From contig NZ_CASDOY010000056.1 of assembly GCF_949282365.1 (NCBI RefSeq), positions 1 to 13,197 on the forward strand: a stretch of DNA of 13,197 bases, given 5' to 3'. Under the pieces are notes generated by a model. The model saw nothing but the letters and a program-made list of their open reading frames with translations. It searched no databases and had not been told where the DNA came from. A program made the translations under genes and the position numbers. Below, piece by piece: positions 1 through 5,692 of this stretch. Source of the stretch: an uncultured Desulfovibrio sp. Lineage in GTDB: Bacteria; Desulfobacterota; Desulfovibrionia; Desulfovibrionales; Desulfovibrionaceae. The first letter of the stretch is position 1. The number at the start of each line of letters is the position of its first letter.

Positions 1-2270
1 AGGCCGGCGGCCTGCCGCTGCGCGGCGGCCAGACCGGCGCTCTCGGCCGTGCAGTCCACCAGGGCGCCGGGCGCGGCCACGATGAGGCGGCGCAGCTCGT
101 CCAGATCGGCCAGCAGGCTGTCGGGATCGCTGTCCAGACGCTGCAGGTGCCCGCGCACGGCCATGAGCTGGCTGATGCCCGACAGGCGCTCGGCCAGCAG
201 GCCCGAGGGCGTGAAGTGGGCGCGCAGGCGCGAGCCCACGGCCGCATGGCCGGCGGCCACCAGACCGTGTTCCAGGCGGGCCTTGTCTTCCAGCAGCATC
301 TGGCGCAGGCGCTCCAGGCGCACGTCGCGGTCCGTCGAAGGCTCCAGCAGGATCTCGCGGAAGATGTCGAACAGGTCGGGCAGCTTGTCATAGACGGCCT
401 TGCCCGCCACGCTCAGATATTTGACCAGGCCGCGTTCCCCCCGGGTGGTGGCCAGCAGGGGATCGGCGCCCACGCCGCCGGTCTTGGCGGCCATGCGCGC
501 GCCCAGTTCGCTGAAGTCGCGGCGGGCGGTGCCCACTTCGGTGAGGCCGCGGGCGAAGAGGGGCAGCAGGGGCTCCAGACGGGCCGGGACGGCGTCCAGG
601 GGCAGGAGCAGGGCCGTATAGGCGATGCCGCTGGTGGGCAGCTCGTGGGCCAGCCAGGTCCGGCCGCCGGCCAGCTCCGCCTGCGCGCAGGGCACGGGCG
701 TGTTGCGCAGGGGCAGGGCGTCCATGCCCAGGCTGGGGATGGTGGCCAGGGCCTCGGGGCTGTCCGGGGCCTCCTGCGCGGCCTGCAGGCGGCGGGTGGC
801 GTCCACCAGCGCCTGCCGTTCCGCGTCGGAGCAGGCCGCGTGCACGGCGGCCAGGCGGGTGGCCTCGCGTTCCTCGCGCTCCCCGGCCAGACGGGCGTCG
901 GGCAGCAGCACCACGGTGGCGCGGTGTTCGTTGTCGAGGAAATGCTCGCGGATGGCCTGCTCGAAGAGCTTTTCCCCGGCGGCCAGACGGGCCTTGATCT
1001 CGGCCAGCGGGCCTTCCCAGGCCAGCGGGGCCAGCGGGTCGCCGTCATAGAGCCAGGTGGACAGGGCCTGGATCATGGCCGAGAGCCCGCGCGGGAAGCG
1101 GCCGGAATTGTTCTCGCGGTAGGAGAACTCCACGCTGTTGACGGCGGCTTCCACGGCGGCGGGGTCGATGCCGTCCTCGGCCAGGGCGGCCAGGGTGTCG
1201 AAGATCAGCAGCTCGGCCTGCTGCACCTTGCGCGGGTCCACGCCCTTGAGGCCGGTGGAATAGTACATCTGGCGCAGGTCGGTCTCCAGGCCGCAGCCGG
1301 TGGTGTCCTCGCCCAGACCGGAGCTGATCAGGGCCTTGCGCAGGGGCGAGCCGGGCAGACCTTCGAGGATGTGTTCCAGCATCTCCATGAGCAGGGCCTG
1401 ATGCACGTCGCCGCGTTCGCCCAGCAGCCAGTTGACCGTGAACAGGGCCGTTTTCTGGCCGTCGGTGGCGGCGTAGGGCACTTCCATCTGCCGGGGCGTG
1501 CCGCGCCGGGGCTGCAGGGGCACGGCGGAATCCACCTGCCGGGCCGTGTAGCCCTGCAGGGCCGCGGCCACGATCTCCAGGCGCTTTTCTTCCGGGTCGT
1601 CGCCCCAGAAGAAGAAACGCGCGTTGGAGGGATGGTAGTAGCGGCTGTGGAAGTCGCGGAAGGCCGCGTAGGTCAGGTCGGGGATGACCTCCGGGTTGCC
1701 GCCGGAGTCCAGGCTGTAGAGCATGTCCGGGAAGACGGCCTGCTGGCTCTGCTCGGCCAGCACGGAGTCGGGCGAGGAATAGGCGCCCTTCATCTCATTA
1801 TAGACCACGCCCTTGTAGGTCCAGGGGCCTGCCGTGTCCCCGGCCTCCACATGCCAGCCTTCCTGGCGGAAGATGTCCTCGCTGATGCGGGGGTGGAAGA
1901 CGGCGTCGATGTAGACGTCGATGAGGTTGTAGAAGTCCTGCAGGTTGGCGCTGGCCACGGGGTAGCAGGTCTTGTCCGGGAAGGTGAAGGCATTGAGGAA
2001 GGTCTGCAGCGAGCCCTTGAGCAGTTCCACGAAGGGTTCCTTGACCGGGTACTTGTCGGAACCGCAGAGCACGGAATGTTCCAGGATGTGGGCCACGCCC
2101 GTGGAGTCCGTGGGCGGGGTGCGGAAGCTGACGCCGAAGCACTTGTTCTCGTCGGCATTGCTGACCGAGAGCAGCTGCGCGCCGGTGACGCCGTGTTTCC
2201 AGAGACGGGCCGTGCCGCCCACTTCGTGCAGGCGGCGTTCGGTGACGAGTGCGAAACCATGACTGTTCAT
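1..2270 (-). CDS. M16C zinc metallopeptidase (PreP/Cym1-like), partial: C-terminus off the left edge
   Basis: An insulinase-superfamily protease that in its relatives degrades short peptides inside a closed clamshell chamber. About 756 residues are visible, where the family usually has about 960-1000, so the last quarter is missing at position 1. The inverted zinc motif HxxEH is seen as H61-I-L-E64-H65, and the distal glutamate ligand is E159 in YNEMKG. The block HILEHSVLCGSDKYPVKEPF and the later LNAFTFPDKTCYPVAS are diagnostic of the M16C/PreP group rather than the short M16B mitochondrial processing type. Residues from about 460 match the M16C-associated region. The start at 2270 is chosen because AAAGGAT lies about 7-8 nt upstream. 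I see no signal peptide, so a cytoplasmic location is inferred. It is transcribed away from rpsB, from a candidate promoter at 2318-2346. The family call is firm; the substrate is unknown. Confidence 0.93.
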   Translation of the reverse strand, partial: MNSHGFALVTERRLHEVGGTARLWKHGVTGAQLLSVSNADENKCFGVSFRTPPTDSTGVAHILEHSVLCGSDKYPVKEPFVELLKGSLQTFLNAFTFPDKTCYPVASANLQDFYNLIDVYIDAVFHPRISEDIFRQEGWHVEAGDTAGPWTYKGVVYNEMKGAYSSPDSVLAEQSQQAVFPDMLYSLDSGGNPEVIPDLTYAAFRDFHSRYYHPSNARFFFWGDDPEEKRLEIVAAALQGYTARQVDSAVPLQPRRGTPRQMEVPYAATDGQKTALFTVNWLLGERGDVHQALLMEMLEHILEGLPGSPLRKALISSGLGEDTTGCGLETDLRQMYYSTGLKGVDPRKVQQAELLIFDTLAALAEDGIDPAAVEAAVNSVEFSYRENNSGRFPRGLSAMIQALSTWLYDGDPLAPLAWEGPLAEIKARLAAGEKLFEQAIREHFLDNEHRATVVLLPDARLAGEREEREATRLAAVHAACSDAERQALVDATRRLQAAQEAPDSPEALATIPSLGMDALPLRNTPVPCAQAELAGGRTWLAHELPTSGIAYTALLLPLDAVPARLEPLLPLFARGLTEVGTARRDFSELGARMAAKTGGVGADPLLATTRGERGLVKYLSVAGKAVYDKLPDLFDIFREILLEPSTDRDVRLERLRQMLLEDKARLEHGLVAAGHAAVGSRLRAHFTPSGLLAERLSGISQLMAVRGHLQRLDSDPDSLLADLDELRRLIVAAPGALVDCTAESAGLAAAQRQAAG

Positions 2271-2317
2271 GCGGGATCCTTTCAGGGAAGGTTCGTTGAT
2301 GGCATTCATATCGTTGG

Positions 2318-2346
2318 GCTATACTATGGAGCCCCCCGCTTTGCAA
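2318..2346 (-). promoter_or_regulatory. candidate sigma-70 promoter for the M16C peptidase
   Basis: Read on the minus strand, a -35 TTGCAA (2346-2341) is followed after exactly 17 nt by a -10 TATAGC (2323-2318). Each hexamer matches the consensus at four of six positions. The predicted start near 2311 gives a leader of about 40 nt with an AAAGGAT ribosome-binding site. The -35 box sits within the palindrome CTTTGCAAAG (2339-2348), which could double as an operator; that is inference. Confidence 0.5.
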
Positions 2347-2348
2347 AG

Positions 2349-2850
2349 AGCGTGCTGCGCCCGGCGGCGACCGGGGAACGGCCGTGAGGGAGCGCGCGGC
2401 ACCGGGGAAGGCTTTTGGGGCGTCCGCGAGGATGCGCGGGCAGGTGGCACGGGCGCGCGGCCGCGTCCCCGCACAAAGGCCCGAAGCCGGGGCCGGCTGC
2501 CGATGGGGCGGGTCCCCATCCCCGTGGCCGACCGGCCCGGGGAGCGACGTGTCCGTCCACGCGCTCCCGTATCCGGCGCAGGCTGCCGGATGCCGGCGCA
2601 AACGCATCGTCCCTGTCCATGCGCTCCCGTATCCGCCGCTCCGTGGGACAGGCCGTGCCGGTGCGGCGGCGGAGCGGACTGTCCAGAAAACATGCAGCCA
2701 CGCGCCGCAGGGAGGGCGGGCGTCCAATTTTTATACAACCTGCCGGGATGGCAGGAAAAAACTGTTTAATTTCTGTACAGCCCGCCGGAGAGGCCGGGGC
2801 ACCCGGGCAGAGAAATTTTTATAACATATTGGTAAAAAAGAATAAAATAA
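2349..2850. other. gene-free region upstream of the sigma-54 promoter
   Basis: No reading frame here has a convincing start, ribosome-binding site or family resemblance. The left part (2349-2720) is very GC-rich and open on both strands by composition alone. The right part (2721-2850) is abruptly A/T-rich. Visible elements are a 21-nt near-perfect direct repeat (2555-2575 and 2615-2635), a small hairpin (2739-2755, CCTGCC/GGCAGG), the palindrome CTGTACAG (2773-2780), and two copies of AATTTTTATA (2726-2735 and 2814-2823). The A/T-rich part is where activator or IHF sites would be expected for the promoter at 2853. Confidence 0.6.
2555..2635. repeat. pair of 21-nt direct repeats, 60-nt period
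   Basis: GTCCAYGCGCTCCCGTATCC plus a following G occurs at 2555-2575 and again at 2615-2635, differing only at one C/T position. The start-to-start distance is exactly 60 nt. The repeats lie in the gene-free region between the divergently transcribed peptidase and the sigma-54 unit. They could be binding sites or a small local duplication; nothing in the sequence decides which. Confidence 0.6.
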
Positions 2851-2852
2851 TA

Positions 2853-2869
2853 TTGGCACGGCCGTTGCT
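2853..2869 (+). promoter_or_regulatory. sigma-54 (RpoN) -24/-12 promoter
   Basis: The sequence TTGGCACGGCCGTTGCT matches the sigma-54 consensus YTGGCACG-N4-TTGCW at every defined position. The invariant GG (2855-2856) and GC (2867-2868) are separated by exactly 10 nt. Transcription would start near 2880 on the plus strand. It lies at the downstream edge of an A/T-rich tract, as such promoters often do because of bending and activator sites. Sigma-54 promoters need an AAA+ enhancer-binding activator, and none is encoded in the window. The transcript would run through the 33-codon ORF at 2989-3090 and end at the terminator at 3411-3439. Confidence 0.8.
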
Positions 2870-2988
2870 ATACCCGGAACAACAACGGCATCGTCCAGGA
2901 CAGGCCCGTCGGCCTGCCACCGCTACGGGGACAGCGCCGACCAGATATACCGTGCCATACCGTCTTCTTCCTTACAGGGAGGTCCGTC

Positions 2989-3090
2989 ATGCAACAGAGC
3001 CGTTTTTCCACCGTCCGCCCCGGCGCCGCAGCCGCATGGCCTTCCTGCTGCTTCGGCCGGCGACAGGCCGCGGCGCAGCGGACAGCCTGA
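2989..3090 (+). CDS. putative 33-residue small protein in the sigma-54 unit
   Basis: ATG at 2989 is preceded by GGGAGGT with about 6 nt spacing, one of the better ribosome-binding sites in the window, and lies about 110 nt after the predicted sigma-54 start. The frame closes with TGA at 3088-3090. The product begins MQQSRFSTVRPGAAAAW, has a Cys-Cys pair in PSCCFGRR, and ends QAAAQRTA. It is basic and has no membrane segment. I recognise no family. It may be a real small protein, a leader peptide, or the start of a decayed gene. The promoter, ribosome-binding site and terminator order argue for expression; the lack of any family match keeps confidence low. Confidence 0.35.
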   Translation: MQQSRFSTVRPGAAAAWPSCCFGRRQAAAQRTA

Positions 3091-3410
3091 CGGACCTCCC
3101 CTTCCCCCAAACCTTCTTCCTCCGTCCCGCCTGTCCCCCCTGCGGGCGGGACGGAATCAGGATATACCGACCTTCCTCCTTCCTCCTCCTGAAACAGACC
3201 CCTTCCCGGCCGGCTCGTCCCTCCTTCGGAGCCGGCCGGGAGCCCGGGCCCCGGAACAGTTTTCACACCAGATCCCCGGTACGGGAGAACCCACGGACCC
3301 GGCCGCGCGCCGCGTCGCGACCCCGGTACCGGTATCGGCCACGGAACGGCAGCAGCCCCTGTCATGAGGCCAGCAAGCGCTGACAGGCACCGCCGCAGTC
3401 TTCCCCGGTC
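3091..3410 (+). other. 3' part of the sigma-54 transcript, no protein gene seen
   Basis: No frame here looks like a gene. The stretch is pyrimidine-rich at 3098-3135 and holds three inverted repeats: TCCGTCCCGC (3121-3130) with GCGGGACGGA (3146-3155); CCCGGCCGGCT (3205-3215) with AGCCGGCCGGG (3230-3240), a perfect 11-bp stem; and CCTGTCA (3358-3364) with TGACAGG (3381-3387), just before the terminator. None of the first three is followed by a T tract. Taken together, a structured non-coding or 3'-UTR RNA is possible. Confidence 0.4.
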
Positions 3411-3439
3411 AGGCCCCCCTTGCGGGGGCCTTTCTTTTT
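3411..3439 (+). terminator. intrinsic terminator closing the sigma-54 unit
   Basis: AGGCCCCC (3411-3418) pairs perfectly with GGGGGCCT (3424-3431) across the loop CTTGC, and TTCTTTTT follows. It lies between the sigma-54 transcript and the rpsB promoter, so it would insulate rpsB from upstream transcription. Confidence 0.85.
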
Positions 3440-3477
3440 GCCCGCGGCCTTTCTTTGGCCTCCCGGCCTGCCGGGGC

Positions 3478-3506
3478 TTGCCATTTGCGGGCTTTTGGTC
3501 TATGGA
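3478..3506 (+). promoter_or_regulatory. candidate sigma-70 promoter for rpsB-tsf
   Basis: TTGCCA (3478-3483, five of six matches to TTGACA) is separated by 17 nt from TATGGA (3501-3506, three of six). It lies just after the upstream terminator and about 165 nt before the rpsB start, giving a predicted leader of roughly 155 nt. The weak -10 box keeps this a candidate. Confidence 0.45.
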
Positions 3507-3553
3507 AGCTCGTTCATCGAAGCACACTCCGGCAGCGGCCCGGGGTGCCCGGC

Positions 3554-3599
3554 AATGCGCTGCGGCGCATTTTTCGTTGCCGACCGGCCAGGGGGCCGG
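3554..3599 (+). promoter_or_regulatory. rpsB leader hairpins, attenuator-like
   Basis: Two adjacent perfect hairpins lie in the predicted rpsB leader. AATGCGC (3554-3560) pairs with GCGCATT (3565-3571) over the loop TGCG and is followed by TTTC, giving the shape of a weak intrinsic terminator. CCGGCC (3584-3589) pairs with GGCCGG (3594-3599) over AGGG. Ribosomal protein S2 is known in some bacteria to regulate its own operon through the mRNA leader. Whether these stems serve that role here is inference. Confidence 0.4.
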
Positions 3600-3669
3600 A
3601 GCGGCGGCGGGCCGGGTTGCAGGGTCAGGGCCGGTGTGGAAGATCACAACCCTTTTGGAGGATTGGAAA

Positions 3670-4431
3670 ATGGCTTACGTCAGCATGAAGCAGATGCTGG
3701 AAACCGGCGTGCATTTCGGTCATCAGACCCGTCGTTGGAACCCCAAGATGCGTCCCTACATCTTCGGCGCCCGCAACGGCATCCATATCATCGACCTGCA
3801 GCAGACCGTGAAGCTGTTCCGCGTGGCCTATGACAAGGTGGTGGACACCGTGGCCAAGGGCGGCAAGGTGCTGTTCATCGGCACCAAGCGCCAGGCCCAG
3901 GAAGCCGTGGCCGCCGAAGCCACCAAGGCCAACCAGTTCTATGTGACCAACCGCTGGATGGGCGGCACCCTGACCAACTTCGTCACCATCCAGAAGAGCG
4001 TGGAACGCCTGAAGAAGCTGGAAGGCATGTTCGCCGACGGCAGCATCAACCGCTACCAGAAGAAGGAGATCCTGCTCCTGGAACGCGAGATGCAGAAGCT
4101 GGAACAGACCCTGGGCGGCATCAAGAACATGGATCGCCTGCCCCAGCTGGCCTTCATCATCGACCCCCATCGCGAAGACATCGCCGTGAAGGAATGCCGC
4201 AAGCTGGGCATCCCGATCGTGGCCGTGACCGATACCAACTGCGACCCCGATGTCATCGACTACATCATCCCCGGCAACGATGACGCCATCCGCGCCATCA
4301 AGCTGTTCGTGACGGCTTTCTCCGAAGCCTGCCAGGAAGGCGAAGCCCAGATGAAGGACGGCGCCGTGGCCGAAGCCAACGCCGAAGAAGCCATGCAGAA
4401 GGCCGCCGAGACCGAAGCCGCCGCCGAGTAG
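3670..4431 (+). CDS. rpsB: 30S ribosomal protein S2
   Basis: Small-subunit ribosomal protein uS2, needed for assembly of the head of the 30S particle and for binding S1 in many bacteria. It has 253 residues, a normal length. Recognisable signatures are the N-terminal MLETGVHFGHQTRRWNPKM (residues 9-27), GTKRQAQ, the central TNRWMGGTLTNF, and LGIPIVAVTDTNCDPD near residue 190. The coiled-coil region LKKLEGMF to LLLEREMQKLE is present, and the Ala/Glu-rich tail is typical. ATG at 3670 is preceded by GGAGG with about 8 nt spacing. The same frame stays open upstream to 3364, but that stretch crosses the terminator and promoter and is not coding. tsf follows after 211 nt with no strong terminator between, so the two form an operon. 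Confidence 0.98.
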   Translation: MAYVSMKQMLETGVHFGHQTRRWNPKMRPYIFGARNGIHIIDLQQTVKLFRVAYDKVVDTVAKGGKVLFIGTKRQAQEAVAAEATKANQFYVTNRWMGGTLTNFVTIQKSVERLKKLEGMFADGSINRYQKKEILLLEREMQKLEQTLGGIKNMDRLPQLAFIIDPHREDIAVKECRKLGIPIVAVTDTNCDPDVIDYIIPGNDDAIRAIKLFVTAFSEACQEGEAQMKDGAVAEANAEEAMQKAAETEAAAE

Positions 4432-4545
4432 TCACGGCGGGGCCTCTGGCCCCGGGGCGCCTGCCGGCGCCCGCGTCCGCGGGAACGTCCGGCGGACGAG
4501 AGCGGAAGCGGAGCCGCAAGGCCCCGGATCCCCATGCTTCCATGT

Positions 4546-4579
4546 GGTGGCGGCGCGGCCAGCGGGCTGTGCCGCCACC
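4546..4579 (+). promoter_or_regulatory. hairpin in the rpsB-tsf spacer
   Basis: GGTGGCGGC (4546-4554) is the perfect inverse of GCCGCCACC (4571-4579), with 16 nt between. A smaller stem, GCGC-ACT-GCGC (4582-4592), follows and is trailed by GATCTTTTTG, so a partial transcript end is possible. The 211-nt spacer has no other gene. It may tune the tsf-to-rpsB ratio or protect the upstream mRNA end; that is inference. Confidence 0.4.
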
Positions 4580-4642
4580 CTGCGCACTGCGCGATCTTTT
4601 TGAATCTTGCTCCGGCCCAGGCCGGATACACAGGAGAATACA

Positions 4643-5497
4643 ATGGCTATTTCCGCCGCTATGGTGAAGGAACTGCGCGACAAGACCGGCGCCGGCATGA
4701 TGGACTGCAAGAAAGCCCTGGTGGAAGTGGAAGGCGACCTGGAAAAGGCCGTCGACTGGCTGCGCCAGAAGGGCATGGCCAAGGCCGCCAAGAAGTCCGG
4801 CCGCGCCACCAGCGAAGGCCTGGTGATGGCCGCCGTGAGCGCTGACGGCAAGACCGTGGCCATGTCCGCCCTGCTTTGCGAGACCGACTTCGTGGCCCGC
4901 GGCGAACAGTTCGAAGCCCTGGCCGCCAAGGTGGCCCAGAGCGTGCTGGACAGCGATCCCGCCGACGCCGAAGCCCTGAAGGGCCTGGTGGGCGAAGACG
5001 TGACCCAGCTCATCGCCTCCGTGGGCGAGAACATGCAGCTCGGCAACTTCACCCGTCACACCCGCAACGACAACGAAGTGATCGGCCAGTACATCCACGC
5101 CAACCGCAAGATCGGCGTGCTGGTGGACCTGGCCTGCGACAGCGCCGAGACCGCCGCCAAGCCCGAAGTGCAGGAACTGGCCAAGAACGTGGCCATGCAG
5201 GTGGCCGCCACCAATCCCATGGCCCTGGACGGCGCCAGCCTGGATGCCGCCGCCATGGAACGCGAACGTGAAGTCTACCGCCAGAAGGCCCGCGAAGAAG
5301 GCAAGCCCGAGCAGATCGTGGAAAAGATCGCCGAAGGCGCCGTCAAGAAGTTCCAGAAGGAAGTCTGCCTCATGGAACAGGCCTACATCCGCGACGACAA
5401 GAAGAGCATGAACGACGTGGTGCGCGAAGTGGCCAAGACCGTGGGCGGCGACATCAAGGTCGCCGGCTTCAGCCGCATCCAGCTGGCCGCCGAATAG
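4643..5497 (+). CDS. tsf: translation elongation factor Ts (EF-Ts)
   Basis: Guanine-nucleotide exchange factor for EF-Tu: it displaces GDP so that EF-Tu can reload with GTP and aminoacyl-tRNA in the cytoplasm. It has 284 residues, against 283 in E. coli. The UBA-like N-terminus carries KTGAGMMDCKKALVE (about residues 14-28). The exchange core has CETDFV at 79-84, including the conserved TDF that inserts near the EF-Tu nucleotide site, and MQVAATNPMAL follows later. The C-terminal module KFQKEVCLMEQAYIRDD is also typical. ATG at 4643 has AGGAG 7-8 nt upstream. It is the last gene of the rpsB-tsf unit, with the terminator 20 nt after its stop. Confidence 0.98.
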   Translation: MAISAAMVKELRDKTGAGMMDCKKALVEVEGDLEKAVDWLRQKGMAKAAKKSGRATSEGLVMAAVSADGKTVAMSALLCETDFVARGEQFEALAAKVAQSVLDSDPADAEALKGLVGEDVTQLIASVGENMQLGNFTRHTRNDNEVIGQYIHANRKIGVLVDLACDSAETAAKPEVQELAKNVAMQVAATNPMALDGASLDAAAMEREREVYRQKAREEGKPEQIVEKIAEGAVKKFQKEVCLMEQAYIRDDKKSMNDVVREVAKTVGGDIKVAGFSRIQLAAE

Positions 5498-5517
5498 GCT
5501 GTCCGTACGATGATCCC

Positions 5518-5546
5518 AGGAGGGGCTCCGGCCCCTCTTTTTTTTT
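5518..5546 (+). terminator. intrinsic terminator after tsf
   Basis: GAGGGGC (5520-5526) pairs with GCCCCTC (5531-5537) across a TCCG tetraloop. Nine T follow directly, and after GC there is a second run of eight T. This is the strongest terminator in the window and marks the end of the rpsB-tsf operon. Confidence 0.93.
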
Positions 5547-5692
5547 GCTTTTTTTTCAGGACCGGCGTCCGTGCCGACGCTTTGCTGACGCCTTGGGGGC
5601 TACGCTGCTTCCAAACAGTCCGGCATGCGCAACGGGGACGGAAGGCCGGTCCGATTCGTCATCAACCTGCCGCAAGGAGGCGGAACGCTCCC

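Noticed and set aside
147..2387. A 746-codon open frame on the plus strand opposite the M16C peptidase
   Set aside because: It is an exact antisense shadow. The peptidase frame has the HxxEH motif and family sequence, while this one is a Gly/Gln/His/Val-rich composition artefact of G/C-ending codons.
2739..2755. CCTGCC/GGCAGG stem as a terminator
   Set aside because: The A run follows it on the plus strand and no U tract follows on the minus strand, so it does not fit an intrinsic terminator in either direction.
2415..3383. A 322-codon plus-strand frame across the region upstream of rpsB, and a 260-codon frame on the opposite strand
   Set aside because: Both are Arg/Pro/Gly-rich without domains, run through the sigma-54 promoter and repeats, and lack a good ribosome-binding site at their starts.
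2880..3440. A known RNA such as tmRNA, 6S RNA, SRP RNA or a tRNA in the sigma-54 unit
   Set aside because: No tRNA T-arm consensus, tmRNA ends or SRP core sequence could be found on either strand.
3364..3669. N-terminal extension of S2 in the same frame
   Set aside because: It crosses the terminator at 3411-3439 and the rpsB promoter, and S2 homologues begin at the MAYVSMKQMLETG position.
5510..5692. Earlier in-frame start for the TerC-like protein
   Set aside because: It begins before the tsf terminator, would translate its T tract as Phe, and has no homology to the family N-terminus; ATG 5693 matches the YegH start.
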